Source of the DNA: an uncultured Collinsella sp.
GTDB taxonomy: Bacteria > Actinomycetota > Coriobacteriia > Coriobacteriales > Coriobacteriaceae
Length of the DNA: 64,000 bases
Direction of reading: 5' to 3'
Assembly (NCBI GenBank): GCA_949285915.1
Contig: CASDZW010000006.1
Coordinates: forward strand, 1-64,000
Shown here: in pieces, positions 1-8,245 of the stretch
How positions within the stretch are numbered: the first letter of the stretch is position 1
Layout of the letters: every line of letters starts with the position of its first letter
The notes under the pieces: generated by a model
The model's database searches: none
What the model was told of the DNA's origin: nothing
The model's input: only the letters and a program-made list of their open reading frames with translations
Position numbers and translations under genes: made by a program

Positions 1-1238
1 GTGGTGTTGCGGTCAATCATCTTGGTCATGATGCCGCCCATGGTCTCAACGCCAAGGGACAGCGGCGTGACGTCGAGCAGCAGGATGTCCGACGGGCCGT
101 CACCCGCGAGGATGGCGCCCTGAACGGCGGCGCCGCAGGCCACGACCTCGTCCGGGTTCACGGACATGTTGGGCTGCTTGCCCGTCATCTTCTTGACGAG
201 GTCCTGAACAGCCGGCATACGCGTGGAGCCGCCGACGAGGATGACCTCGGTCAGGTCGGACAGACGCAGGTTAGCGTCACGCAGGGCATTGGTAACCGGC
301 TGCTTGCAGCGCTCGAGCAGGTCGTGGGTGATGCGCTCGAACTCGGTGCGGGAAAGCGTGTAGTCGAGGTGCTTCGGACCGGTAGCGTCAGCGGTGATGA
401 AGGGCAGGTTGATGGTGGCCTGCTGGGCAGCGGAAAGCTCCTTCTTGGCGTTCTCGGCGGCCTCCTTCAGGCGCTGCAGAGCCATAGGGTCCTGACGCAG
501 GTCGATACCGTTGTCGGACTGGAACTTGTCGGCCAGCCAGTCGATGACGCGCTGATCCCAGTCGTCGCCGCCCAGGTGGTTGTCACCGGAGGTGGAGAGC
601 ACCTCGAAGACGCCGTCGGCGAGGTCCAGGATCGACACGTCGAAGGTGCCGCCGCCGAGGTCGAAGACGAGGATGCGCTGGTCGGTGCCCTGCTTGTCAA
701 GGCCGTAGGCGAGCGCGGCAGCCGTCGGCTCGTTCACGATACGCTTGACGTTCAGACCTGCGATCTTGCCGGCATCCTTGGTGGCCTGACGCTGAGCGTC
801 GTTGAAGTAGGCAGGGACGGTGATGACGGCGTCGGTCACGGTCTCGCCGAGGTACTTCTCGGCATCGGTCTTCATCTTCTGCAGGATCATGGCGCTGACC
901 TGCTCGGGCGTGAAGTCCTGACCGTCAATCGAGGCGACGGCGCGGCCGCCCTGGCCCTCCTTGACGGTATACGGCACGGTCTTGATCTCAGAGGAGACCT
1001 CGGAGAACTTGCGGCCCATGAAACGCTTGATGGAGAAGACGGTGTTCTTGGGGTTGGTCACGGCCTGGTTCTTAGCGGCCTTGCCCACCACACGGTCGCC
1101 ATCGGAGCGGAAACCGACGACGGACGGGGTGGTGCGGTCGCCCTCGGCGTTGACGATGATGGTGGGGTTGCCACCCTCAAAGACGGCCATAGCCGAGTTG
1201 GTGGTACCGAGGTCGATACCGAGAATCTTGTTGCTCAT
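1..1238 (-). CDS. dnaK: Molecular chaperone DnaK (Hsp70), N-terminal part; 3' end outside window
   Basis: ATP-driven cytosolic chaperone that binds exposed hydrophobic peptides with DnaJ and GrpE. Translating the minus strand from ATG at 1238 gives [20 protein letters not shown], the Hsp70 phosphate-1 signature. The other signatures follow: [14 protein letters not shown] and [13 protein letters not shown]. The interdomain linker [14 protein letters not shown] comes just before the window edge. About 412 codons are present, covering the whole nucleotide-binding domain and the first residues of the peptide-binding domain; a full protein is about 620-640 residues. The start is supported by AAAGGAGGGACATCCT directly upstream. 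I saw no clear CIRCE or HAIR heat-shock operator in the 360 bp upstream, although such sites often control dnaK. Identity is secure. Confidence 0.97.
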   Translation of the reverse strand, partial: MSNKILGIDLGTTNSAMAVFEGGNPTIIVNAEGDRTTPSVVGFRSDGDRVVGKAAKNQAVTNPKNTVFSIKRFMGRKFSEVSSEIKTVPYTVKEGQGGRAVASIDGQDFTPEQVSAMILQKMKTDAEKYLGETVTDAVITVPAYFNDAQRQATKDAGKIAGLNVKRIVNEPTAAALAYGLDKQGTDQRILVFDLGGGTFDVSILDLADGVFEVLSTSGDNHLGGDDWDQRVIDWLADKFQSDNGIDLRQDPMALQRLKEAAENAKKELSAAQQATINLPFITADATGPKHLDYTLSRTEFERITHDLLERCKQPVTNALRDANLRLSDLTEVILVGGSTRMPAVQDLVKKMTGKQPNMSVNPDEVVACGAAVQGAILAGDGPSDILLLDVTPLSLGVETMGGIMTKMIDRNT

Positions 1239-1511
1239 AGGATGTCCCTCCTTTTGCCGGGGGCGGGACGCCCGCCGGTCGCTGCCGCGTGCCGCCGATT
1301 CCTTGTCGGCGTGACAGGACGGCTCTTTTTCGTTCGCTCCTATCTTATCCCGCCTAACGCTACCCTATACGCCACGTTTCAGAAAATCTAAGTCAATTCA
1401 TATAAGATTTTGTAGTCCGCCCACCTGCAGGTTGTGGTAGTCGCCCTTGAGGTGCACAACTGTTCACCACGGCTGACTCGGTGAACGGTATGAATTGGTC
1501 GCATTAGGGGC

Positions 1512-1539
1512 TTGCAAATAGACGATGCCGGGGTATATT
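1512..1539 (+). promoter_or_regulatory. Sigma-70-type promoter for the ferredoxin gene
   Basis: TTGCAA (1512-1517) and TATATT (1534-1539) are separated by 16 bp and lie about 60 bp before the ferredoxin start. The spacing and both hexamers are close to consensus. Confidence 0.55.
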
Positions 1540-1600
1540 GAAGCCACGAGACCCGGCTCATACGCCTGGACGCCGGGCGCTACTAGAGGAGGAAACTACC

Positions 1601-1786
1601 ATGGCCCATCCCGTAATTTCTGCCGACGAGTGCATCTCTTGCGGCGTCTGCGTTGACGACTGCCCCCAGGGCGTCCTCGAGATCCAGGACGTTGCCACCG
1701 TGGTTGATGAGGATTCCTGCATCGCCTGCGGCATCTGCCAGGAGAACTGCCCGGCCGGCGCCATCACCGAGATCGCTGAGGACTAG
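1601..1786 (+). CDS. 2[4Fe-4S] ferredoxin
   Basis: Small electron carrier of 61 residues, probably serving pyruvate:ferredoxin oxidoreductase and hydrogenase in an anaerobe. Two classic cluster motifs are visible: CISCGVCVDDCP near residues 11-22 and CIACGICQENCP near residues 40-51, each CxxCxxCxxxCP. The ATG at 1601 follows GAGGAGGAAACTACC and gives a normal clostridial-type ferredoxin length; reading from an upstream ATG would add an unconserved basic leader. The gene is monocistronic, with its own promoter and a strong terminator. PFOR is encoded at 46.4-49.9 kb and is a natural partner, but partnership is inference. Confidence 0.93.
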   Translation: MAHPVISADECISCGVCVDDCPQGVLEIQDVATVVDEDSCIACGICQENCPAGAITEIAED

Positions 1787-1851
1787 TCCTTATCCGAGTC
1801 ACCCGTCGAAGAGACGTCTTGCCGACGCCTTCGCACGAGCGTAAGCTCACC

Positions 1852-1880
1852 AAAGAGGCTCCCGCAAGGGAGCCTCTTTT
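1852..1880 (+). terminator. Rho-independent terminator after ferredoxin
   Basis: A 12-bp stem AAAGAGGCTCCC / GGGAGCCTCTTT with a GCAA tetraloop is followed by T residues. The matching A run on the other side lets it also act for the convergent minus-strand gene. Confidence 0.85.
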
Positions 1881-1921
1881 ATATATCTATGCGTTTAGAA
1901 CCGAGCGCCTCAACAAGATGC

Positions 1922-2509
1922 TCAGTACGGGGCGCCCGCGGGCGGAAGCTGCTTGAGAAAGGCCCACACGCGCTGCTTTGCCGCCGGGTCTTGTAAGGCG
2001 GCCTCAAAGCCCCCGAGGGCGAGCACGCGCCTTCCCAACACATGCGCCACAAGACCCGGCTCGAGCATTGCCACTTCAAACTGCTCGATAAGAGACAGGG
2101 CGTCTGCATAAGCCTCCCGCATGACACCCGCCGCAACGTCGTCGAGAAGCACCACGGCCTCGGGGTCAAGCGCCTCGAGCGCCTCGCGGAACAGCTCGGG
2201 CGCCAGGGGCTCGCCCGCGGCAGGCCTATCTACCACGGACGGATCGCCCTCCCCTGCAACAGCGGACAGGGCACAGAAGTCCTCCGGCGCGTACCCAAGC
2301 CTGAGCAGTGCCGCTCGCAGGGCGCGGCCATCATCCCCCGCCAAAAGCGTGCCGCCCGCTTGCTCGGCCCCATTTAGGTCGCCCTTGACGAGCACGATGG
2401 GCGAGAAGCCGTCGCCATCTATACGGACACCTCTTGCGGCAAGGTCCTCGAATTCCTGCTGCGCCGCCGCCAAACGGGAGGCGCGTACATCGCGCGACGA
2501 AACGGACAC
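1922..2509 (-). CDS. Conserved hypothetical protein, uracil-DNA-glycosylase-like
   Basis: Protein of 195 residues whose function I cannot assign firmly. The segment SPIVLVKGDLNGAEQAGG, followed by LLAGDDGRALRAALLRLGY and later EAVVLLDDVAAG, resembles the pattern of family 4/5-type uracil-DNA glycosylases (GDAPG..E...G.PF.G..G..L...L). The catalytic and Fe-S cysteine positions of true family 4 enzymes are not evident, so activity is doubtful. I choose the GTG at 2509 because GAGGAGGGG sits four to five bases upstream; the ATG at 2563 has no such site and would add an odd 18-residue leader. The gene stands alone and converges on the ferredoxin gene. Confidence 0.6.
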   Translation of the reverse strand: MSVSSRDVRASRLAAAQQEFEDLAARGVRIDGDGFSPIVLVKGDLNGAEQAGGTLLAGDDGRALRAALLRLGYAPEDFCALSAVAGEGDPSVVDRPAAGEPLAPELFREALEALDPEAVVLLDDVAAGVMREAYADALSLIEQFEVAMLEPGLVAHVLGRRVLALGGFEAALQDPAAKQRVWAFLKQLPPAGAPY

Positions 2510-2762
2510 CGCCCCTCCTCTCCTCACATCCGCGGCCACGGCCACGGGTATACATCTGCCCACCTATTGTACGCCGGGATACGCCAACGCAACGGTACGG
2601 CGGCAACACGGGCTGGCGCTGCGCACCGCAATCGCAGGTGCAGCATGCACAAAAAAGACAGCGATGCGCCATCATTTGTGAAACACGACGGGCCTTGTGG
2701 GTATAACCCCAAACGTAACCAACCGAAGCGCAACCCACGCGCACTCCCCCCGAGGAGGAACC

Positions 2763-3083
2763 ATGGCAGATATCACCAACGTCACCGCCGAGTCCTTTGG
2801 CGCGCTCATGAGCGAAGAGCTCCCCGTTCTCATTGACTTCTGGGCCCCGTGGTGCGGCCCCTGCCGCACACTTTCGCCGATTGTCGACGAGCTTGCCGGC
2901 GAGCTTGCCGGCCGTCTCAAGGTCGCTAAGTGCAACGTCGACGAGAATCAGGACCTCGCCATGAAGTTTGGCGTCATGTCCATCCCCACGCTCGTGGTGT
3001 TCAAGGGCGGTCAGGAGGTTGGCCGCACGGTGGGCGCTATGCCCAAGGCGCGCCTTGCCGCTGAGCTCGAGAACTACCTATAG
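2763..3083 (+). CDS. trxA: Thioredoxin
   Basis: Cytosolic disulfide reductase of 106 residues, which is the normal size. The active site WCGPC is present (C31 and C34), in the context LIDFWAPWCGPCRTLSPIVDE. The cis-proline segment MSIPTLVVFKGG and the C-terminal GAMPKARLAAELENYL are typical. The ATG at 2763 follows CGAGGAGGAACC; an upstream in-frame ATG at 2697 would add 22 unconserved residues. No thioredoxin reductase is adjacent. Two hairpins follow the stop codon. Confidence 0.95.
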   Translation: MADITNVTAESFGALMSEELPVLIDFWAPWCGPCRTLSPIVDELAGELAGRLKVAKCNVDENQDLAMKFGVMSIPTLVVFKGGQEVGRTVGAMPKARLAAELENYL

Positions 3084-3093
3084 GCGCTGCAAC

Positions 3094-3178
3094 AAGGCGG
3101 GGCAGCGACTCCCCCGCCTTAATCTGCAGCGCACCACGCAGCCCCGGGCACGCTCACATGAGCTGCCCGGGGCATTTT
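3094..3178 (+). terminator. Tandem hairpins after trxA, the second a strong terminator
   Basis: The first stem is AAGGCGGGG / CCCCGCCTT (3094-3120) without a T run. The second stem is GCCCCGGGCA / TGCCCGGGGC (3141-3173), followed by ATTTTTG, and is the likely terminator. Confidence 0.85.
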
Positions 3179-3282
3179 TGTGCACCGCTGTATTTCCGTT
3201 GACGGTACAATCGACGATAAGCGCGCAGGCTATGCCTTGCCGCCACGCACCCCGACCTAAAGCGCTGTAGAGGAGACAGGCC

Positions 3283-3531
3283 ATGCATGATGTGGGAATG
3301 AACATGAACCAACTCGCTATGAGCGTGAAGCAGGTGGATGACACCATCAAGCTTGCCCGGGGCTGGAGCCACAATCTGTATCATGCGACCGAGGCCTTTG
3401 ACATGGAGCGCATCGAGGACAAGCTCGCCCGCGCCATGAAGGCGCTCGACGAGGCGCGCGCCGCACTCGAGGGATACGAGGACGCCATCGAGGCGGACCA
3501 CAACTCCGTCGGTTCCGTACGCCTGGTCTAG
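3283..3531 (+). CDS. Small hypothetical protein upstream of nikR
   Basis: An 82-residue protein that I do not recognise. It is largely helical and charged: MERIEDKLARAMKALDEARAALEGYEDAIEADH would form an amphipathic coiled coil. The ATG at 3283 follows GTAGAGGAGACAGGCC. It lies two bases upstream of nikR (TAG, CC, ATG), so the two are almost certainly co-transcribed and translationally linked. Its role may relate to nickel handling or to NikR, but that rests only on position. There is no metal-binding Cys/His cluster beyond a few scattered histidines. Confidence 0.7.
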   Translation: MHDVGMNMNQLAMSVKQVDDTIKLARGWSHNLYHATEAFDMERIEDKLARAMKALDEARAALEGYEDAIEADHNSVGSVRLV

Positions 3532-3533
3532 CC

Positions 3534-3977
3534 ATGGGCACGCACCCCGCTGCGGGCGAACTCGCCCGCTTCTCCATCGCCATTCCCGCCGACCTGCTGG
3601 CGGCCTTCGACGCGCAGATCGCGCGCTCGGGAGGTGCGACCAACCGCTCCGAGGCCATCCGCGACCTTATCCGCGCGTCCCTTGTACAAGACGAGCTGCG
3701 CACCCCCGATGCCGAGGTCATAGGCTCGCTCACGATGATCTACGACCATCACACCGGCGACCTCACGCGCAGGCTCGACGCCATCCAGCACGATTTCACG
3801 CACGAGATTGTCTCGACCATGCACGTGCACCTCGATCACCACAACTGCCTTGAGATTCTCGCTCTGAAGGGTCACGGCGAGCGCGTGTACGAACTGGCGG
3901 ACAAGCTTCTGGGCCTCCGCGGCGTGAAGCACGGCGAGCTCACCTGCGCCGCCACCGAGGAGAGCCTCGAGCGCTAA
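3534..3977 (+). CDS. nikR: Nickel-responsive transcriptional regulator NikR
   Basis: Ribbon-helix-helix repressor that senses Ni(II) and controls nickel uptake. The 147 residues hold an N-terminal RHH domain (about 10-52; RFSIAIPADLLAAFD and TNRSEAIRDLIR) and a C-terminal ACT-like metal domain. The four high-affinity nickel ligands of E. coli NikR (H76, H87, H89, C95) match here as H86, H97, H99 and C105 in QHDFTHEIVSTMHVHLDHHNC, with identical spacing. The gene follows a small open reading frame by two bases. Hydrogenase maturation genes hypC-F lie 9-15 kb away, which fits a nickel demand, but no nickel transporter is visible in the window. Confidence 0.95.
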   Translation: MGTHPAAGELARFSIAIPADLLAAFDAQIARSGGATNRSEAIRDLIRASLVQDELRTPDAEVIGSLTMIYDHHTGDLTRRLDAIQHDFTHEIVSTMHVHLDHHNCLEILALKGHGERVYELADKLLGLRGVKHGELTCAATEESLER

Positions 3978-4129
3978 CAACCATCTCACGCAAAACCGCC
4001 TCATCGCGCCGTCCACCGACAAGATACGCCCGCTCGGGGGACGGCGTCCGCCGCATAAGGCACCCCGCCGCGACGCGCGGCTAGACTATCCCTGTCGCAA
4101 GAATTGCATAGCATCGCGTGTTCCCGCAG

Positions 4130-4155
4130 AACCCGGTTTTTCAGCCGGGGTTTTT
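4130..4155 (+). terminator. Hairpin plus T run between nikR and the EIIA gene
   Basis: AACCCGG (4130-4136) pairs with CCGGGGTT (4145-4152, one bulged G) and is followed by a T5 run. It ends about 100 bp before the EIIA start, so it is either the nikR terminator or a leader attenuator for the EIIA gene. Confidence 0.6.
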
Positions 4156-4255
4156 GCATGTCTCGAGGAGCTCCACTGTGCGCACCCTCGAGCCTGCGCA
4201 ACCACTCGCCGGATGAGGCGCTCGCCTGCATCCCCCATCCTAGAAAGGGAACACC

Positions 4256-4771
4256 ATGGGACTCTTCTCCAAACTCTTCAACAAGGAAGCCGAAACCACC
4301 GCCGCGCAGACAGAGGCGGCAGCCCCGAGCGTGCTCTGCCCCGTCGCCGGCACGCTCGCCGACATCTCGACCGTTGCCGACCAGGCGTTTGCCAGCAAGA
4401 CCATGGGCGACGGCGTGGCCATCGTCCCCACCGACAGCGCCGTAATCGCGCCGGTCTCGGGCAGCGTCGACGCGCTCTTCCCCACCGGTCACGCCTTTGG
4501 CATCACGGGCGACAACGGCATCACCGTCATGGTCCATGTGGGCATCGACACCGTGGAGATGCAGGGTGACGGCTTTACGTTGCACGTCGCACAGGGAGAG
4601 CGCGTCGAAGCAGGCCAGAAGCTCCTCGACATCGACATCGACAAGATCCGCGCAGCCGGGTTTGACCCGGTGACCATGTGCCTCGTTGCCGAGCACACCT
4701 GCGCAGGCGAGCTCCATAAGCACGCCGACGGAGCGGTGACCACGCAGGACACCGCCATCTGGTTCGCATAG
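4256..4771 (+). CDS. PTS glucose-type EIIA component (Crr-like), stand-alone
   Basis: Soluble phosphocarrier that receives phosphate from HPr and passes it to EIIB domains. The 171 residues show the EIIA-Glc fold. The phosphorylated histidine is H94 in VMVHVGIDTV; the supporting histidine is H79 in PTGHAFGI; APVSGSV and the GEL...ADGAV end are typical. The ATG at 4256 follows AGAAAGGGAACACC. It is not fused to an EIIBC. The EIICB proteins encoded at 8246-9853 and 21320-22909, and the EIIBC at 43325-44779, all lack an EIIA domain, so this protein probably serves several of them. It may also act in inducer exclusion, as in other bacteria (inference). Confidence 0.93.
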   Translation: MGLFSKLFNKEAETTAAQTEAAAPSVLCPVAGTLADISTVADQAFASKTMGDGVAIVPTDSAVIAPVSGSVDALFPTGHAFGITGDNGITVMVHVGIDTVEMQGDGFTLHVAQGERVEAGQKLLDIDIDKIRAAGFDPVTMCLVAEHTCAGELHKHADGAVTTQDTAIWFA

Positions 4772-4864
4772 CGCACCGCGCGCCGCCACGGAGGCGCACA
4801 GGCTATACTTGAAAGCGATAGGCAGGGCGCAACAGCAGGCACAGGGGACGGAGGCTCGGTACAC

Positions 4865-5620
4865 ATGCAGAGGCTGACAGATACCGAGCGCGAGATTATC
4901 GAGAAGCTCTTTGCGAGCAACGCCGTCCGCGAGGAAATCTCGCTCACCGAACTCGCCGCGTCCTGCCATGTCGCTAAAAGCACCGTCATCAAAACCGTGA
5001 AGAAGCTCGGGTTCTCGGGCTTTAAGGACTACCTGTACGCCTATCAGACGAGCTCGAACATCCACAGCACGCGCGTGCTACCGCAGCACGTGACCGAAGG
5101 AGACTTCGATCTGGCAGTCGCCATGCTCGCCGACTGCCTCGAGCGCTGCCGCGGCAAGCGCAACATCTGCTACTCGGGAGGCGACCCGGCCATCGGCATC
5201 GTGGCCGACTACGTCAACCGCAAGCTCAACATGTTTCGTCTTACATCGGTGTCCTCGTACGACTACGTGACGTTCGACTCCCTGGCGCCCGAGGCGGGCG
5301 TCATGTTCTTCTTTTTGCAGGAAGTCCCCGCCTCGGACAAAAACTACGTCAACGTGCGTCCCGCCTACGAGGGCATCCTCTCTTACGCGGTGCAGCACGG
5401 CTACACCACCGTGGCGATTATCGACGCAGGCTTTCCCGATGACCTGCCCTATATCGACGTGGCAATCAAACTCGCACGCACGCCGAGCACGGTAACCCAG
5501 ATGTTTCCCGTAAAGGTACTCATGCTTTTTGAGAGCGCACTCGCCGCATACTCGGCGCATCGCTCAAACCGCTCACCGCTGCCTGCCGGCAACACCGCGG
5601 ACGAGGGGGCACGCGCATGA
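4865..5620 (+). CDS. RpiR-like transcriptional regulator with degenerate SIS domain
   Basis: Protein of 251 residues. The N-terminus (about 1-75) is an HTH_6 domain of RpiR type: TEREIIEKLFASNAVREEISLTELAASCHVAKSTVIKTVKKLGFSGFKDYLYAY. The rest (about 90-230) has alternating hydrophobic strands (NICYSGGDPAIGIVADYV, VMFFFLQEV, YTTVAIIDAG) that fit an SIS-like sugar-phosphate sensor, though the usual serine-rich G-S-S loop is not obvious. Its stop codon overlaps the start of a second, similar regulator (ATGA), so the two are translationally coupled. The EIIA gene lies just upstream on the same strand, pointing to sugar-phosphate control; the ligand is unknown. Confidence 0.8.
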   Translation: MQRLTDTEREIIEKLFASNAVREEISLTELAASCHVAKSTVIKTVKKLGFSGFKDYLYAYQTSSNIHSTRVLPQHVTEGDFDLAVAMLADCLERCRGKRNICYSGGDPAIGIVADYVNRKLNMFRLTSVSSYDYVTFDSLAPEAGVMFFFLQEVPASDKNYVNVRPAYEGILSYAVQHGYTTVAIIDAGFPDDLPYIDVAIKLARTPSTVTQMFPVKVLMLFESALAAYSAHRSNRSPLPAGNTADEGARA

Positions 5621-6333
5621 GGCACAAGAACCCCTTAGATATCGAGGCAACCGATCGCGCCGTCTACCAGGCGGTGCGCAACCACCTGCGCGCGGGCGAG
5701 AAGCCAACCATAGGCCTTATTGCCGAGGAACTCGGCATCTCGAGCTCCGCTGTCTACCGCGCCGCCAAGCGCTACGGCTATGCGAGCTGGAGCGATATGG
5801 TGGGCCAGCTCGGCCAGTATCTCAAAAACAACCGGCGCGTCGTCGAGCATACGGGAGATGACGCTAACGGCATCGACCTTCTTGCCCAAGCGTTCATGCG
5901 CCATCGCGGCGGACGCGTTCTTTTGCAGGGCACGGGTGACGCCGATATCTGCCGGCGTCTTCTTGTCTACCGCTTGGGCGCGCTCGAGTTCACCGCCATG
6001 CCCTATACGCCGCAGATCGCCCGCGCCTGCCTCGAGCAGTCTGAGGACGGTAACGCGGGCCTCGCCCTCATCTTTAACGAGAGTGGACTCGCCTGCTGGC
6101 AAGACGCGCTTGAGTGCGTGCAATGCGGGTTCGAAACGGTGGCTGTGACGGCAGACGCCAACACACCGGTGGCGCGCGCCTCCAACCTCGCCATTGCCAT
6201 CAAGAGCAACAAGTCCGCGCTCTCCGCCTACGAGCCAAACTACTTCGCCGCCGGCTCGCTTGCCCTTGTGGAGCGCGCGCTCGAGCGCTTCATCTACCTG
6301 ATGGAGCGCGAGAGCCTGAGCGCCCTTTCCTAG
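5617..6333 (+). CDS. RpiR-like regulator, coupled paralogue of the preceding gene
   Basis: Protein of 238 residues beginning within the stop codon of the previous gene (four-base ATGA overlap). The N-terminus carries a helix-turn-helix: GEKPTIGLIAEELGISSSAVYRAAKRYGYASWSDMVGQL. The C-terminal part (GRVLLQGTGDADICRRLLVYRL, LALIFNESG, FETVAVTADANTPVARASNLAIAI) resembles a phosphosugar-binding SIS domain. The two tandem coupled regulators may form a heteromer; this is inference. No target operator is evident. A short membrane-protein gene converges downstream. Confidence 0.78.
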   Translation: MRHKNPLDIEATDRAVYQAVRNHLRAGEKPTIGLIAEELGISSSAVYRAAKRYGYASWSDMVGQLGQYLKNNRRVVEHTGDDANGIDLLAQAFMRHRGGRVLLQGTGDADICRRLLVYRLGALEFTAMPYTPQIARACLEQSEDGNAGLALIFNESGLACWQDALECVQCGFETVAVTADANTPVARASNLAIAIKSNKSALSAYEPNYFAAGSLALVERALERFIYLMERESLSALS

Positions 6334-6391
6334 CGGAGGGCACAGGCGAGAGCTTGGCGGAGGCTCAGGCGAGACAAACGGAGCGCGGGCG

Positions 6392-6553
6392 CTAGGCCGC
6401 AAGCATCGCCCCGCCAAACTCAAACAGATAGATCACCACGCTGGCGACCGCGCCGGCAATGGCGCAGAACCGCCAGATGAGCGGGCTTTTGCGCCGCCAC
6501 ATGATAAGCGCCGCCACAAGCCCGATAAGCGGCCACAGGTAGGCAACGAGCAT
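6392..6553 (-). CDS. Possible small two-helix membrane protein
   Basis: A 53-residue open frame starting MLVAYLWPLIGLVAALIMW, with a second hydrophobic stretch (FCAIAGAVASVVIYLFEF) separated by the basic loop RRKSPLIWR. The positive-inside pattern and codon use suggest a real protein, but no good ribosome site precedes the ATG at 6553. Longer starts upstream in the same frame (6619 or 6631) are possible. Function unknown. Confidence 0.4.
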   Translation of the reverse strand: MLVAYLWPLIGLVAALIMWRRKSPLIWRFCAIAGAVASVVIYLFEFGGAMLAA

Positions 6554-6664
6554 CTCGACAACACAGAGGCATTTCTTGGGCAGCGTCAGCGCCTGGAACT
6601 CCAACGGCGCCTGCACGAGCACACCAGTCATGGGCAAACACATCCAACCGTTTCCAAAGAGGGC

Positions 6665-6759
6665 CGGGGGCTTTTGGCCCCCGACCGCATGTCGCAAGAA
6701 GTGCGGGATCGCGGTCCCCGCAGACCGTGCCGGCGCGGCGGGAGGTGCCGCGCCGGCAC
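6665..6759 (-). terminator. Two strong GC hairpins downstream of the first GH4 gene
   Basis: The near-perfect 13-bp stem at 6727-6739 / 6747-6759 lies 10 bp past the GH4 stop codon. A second stem CGGGGGC / GCCCCCG lies at 6665-6683. Neither has a long U run, so they may stabilise the 3' end as well as terminate. Confidence 0.6.
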
Positions 6760-6768
6760 CAGGAGCGC

Positions 6769-8124
6769 TTACTTGAGCTCGGGCCAGTAGGCCTTGTTGG
6801 CCTCGATGTAGTCATCGAGCAGGGCCTTGGCGGTGTCGGTGTCGTTCACGCAGCGGTTGAGGGTGAGCGCGTTCCACGCCTTCTCGTAGGAGCCCTCAAG
6901 GCAGGCGTCCACGGTGAGCTTCTCGTAGGCAAACTGGTTCTCGAGGAGACCCTTCTGGAAGGTCGGGATCTCGCCCACGTTCAGGGCCTCGACACCGTTC
7001 ACACCCACGCGGACCGGCACCTCAACCATGGCGCCCTCAGAGAAGTTGGAGATGATGCCGTGGTTCTCGGTCATGCACAGGAAGATGTCCTGCGTGTTGT
7101 GCGAGATGGCATAGGCAAGGTCCACGATGTAGGTGGCGTGACCGTCGTTGAAGTCCTCCTCGGTCATCTCGTACTGCGTGCCCTTGAGCTTATCGGCGGC
7201 GATGACCTCCTCGATCATCTCGAACGTGCGCTTCTCGTGGCCGTCCATAACCTCGTTGGCGCGGGTGTAGTCGGGGTTCTCGATCGAGACCATGTGCTTG
7301 GGATAGAGGTAGTACTGCAGATAGGTGTTGGGCATGAACTTGTCGCCGCACTCACGCACCATCTTGGACATGAAGCGGAAGGTCTCGGCCCAGGAGGCGT
7401 CAACCTCGTGGCCGGTGTGCTCGTCGTCCTGCATGGGGGTGGCGAACATCTTCTTGAGCTTAGGCAGGTAGTCCTCGCCGGTCACCTTGTCGTAGATGTG
7501 GGTGAACCAGCCGTAGTGGTTAAGGCCAAAGTAACGGGGCTCAAGCTGCTTCGACGGGAGGCCGAGGGCCTGGGCGTACATGCCCATGATGCCGACGGGC
7601 ATGTCGCAGATGTTGATGATGCGGTAGTCACCGGGAAAGACGCGCTTGGTGGCCTCGGCGACGATGGCCGCGGGGTTGGAGTAGTTGAGCACCCAAGCCT
7701 CGGGCGCGTACTTGCGGATGTCCTTGATGATGGCGCACACCGCGGGCACGGAGCGCATACCGTAGGCAAAGCCACCGGCACCGCAGGTCTCCTGGCCGAT
7801 GCAGCCGTGCTTGAGGGCAATCTTCTCGTCGGACTCACGCATCTTCAGGCGGCCGGCGCGAATCTGCATGAAGGCAAAGTCGATGCCGGTGAAGGCGGTC
7901 TCGGGATCGGTGGTGTGGATGATCTCGCACTCGGGATAGTACTCGCGCAGCAGCACCTTGCCGTAGCCGCAGACGCGCTCCTGGCGCTCGGCCTCGTTGT
8001 CGTAAAGCACGATGGTCGAGATCGGGAAGCGGTCCTTCTCGGCCACGAGCATCTTCAGGATGCCCGGCGTGTAGCGGGAGCCGCCGCCGACGATGCAGAT
8101 GCGAAACTTCTTGTTCTCGTTCAT
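6769..8124 (-). CDS. GH4 6-phospho-alpha-glucosidase
   Basis: NAD- and Mn-dependent hydrolase of glycoside hydrolase family 4 that splits 6-phosphorylated alpha-glucosides imported by the PTS. The 451 residues show the Rossmann motif GGGSRYTP (13-20), [12 protein letters not shown] (147-158) and CDMP (173-176). In this family CDMP is associated with phospho-alpha-glucosidases, while CNVP marks phospho-beta-glucosidases. The ATG at 8124 follows AAAAGGAGTACCC; a 20-residue longer reading lacks a ribosome site. It is the second gene of an operon after an EIICB transporter, with a hairpin in the 121-bp gap. A paralogue with the same layout is at 19832-21175. The exact disaccharide is not determinable. 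Confidence 0.9.
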   Translation of the reverse strand: MNENKKFRICIVGGGSRYTPGILKMLVAEKDRFPISTIVLYDNEAERQERVCGYGKVLLREYYPECEIIHTTDPETAFTGIDFAFMQIRAGRLKMRESDEKIALKHGCIGQETCGAGGFAYGMRSVPAVCAIIKDIRKYAPEAWVLNYSNPAAIVAEATKRVFPGDYRIINICDMPVGIMGMYAQALGLPSKQLEPRYFGLNHYGWFTHIYDKVTGEDYLPKLKKMFATPMQDDEHTGHEVDASWAETFRFMSKMVRECGDKFMPNTYLQYYLYPKHMVSIENPDYTRANEVMDGHEKRTFEMIEEVIAADKLKGTQYEMTEEDFNDGHATYIVDLAYAISHNTQDIFLCMTENHGIISNFSEGAMVEVPVRVGVNGVEALNVGEIPTFQKGLLENQFAYEKLTVDACLEGSYEKAWNALTLNRCVNDTDTAKALLDDYIEANKAYWPELK

Positions 8125-8186
8125 GGGTACTCCTTTTCTAACTGCCGGCTCCTGCCGCCGGCGGGTTACCGATGATCGGGGCAATT

Positions 8187-8221
8187 CCCGCCCGACCGGA
8201 CCCCATACCGGGCCGGGCGGG
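8187..8221 (-). other. Intercistronic hairpin between EIICB and GH4 genes
   Basis: CCCGCCCGACCGG (8187-8199) pairs with CCGGGCCGGGCGGG (8208-8221) with one bulge. There is no U run, so it is more likely an mRNA-stabilising or partial-termination element that sets a high transporter-to-enzyme ratio. The second EIICB/GH4 operon has one in the same place. Confidence 0.6.
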
Positions 8222-8245
8222 TTACCCCATCCTGAGAGGGATGCG

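Noticed and set aside
324-1391. Long open frame on the strand opposite dnaK
   Set aside because: It is antisense to clearly conserved DnaK sequence; its repetitive Gly/Val/Leu composition reflects GC-rich codon bias, not selection.
1390-1500. GTCAATTCAT and ATGAATTGGT as a possible heat-shock operator upstream of dnaK
   Set aside because: Arms of only eight matching bases about 100 bp apart do not fit CIRCE or HAIR spacing; probably chance.
3671-3700. CTTGTACAAG inside nikR as a GntR operator
   Set aside because: It lies within coding sequence and lacks the TTCG centre shared by the other sites.
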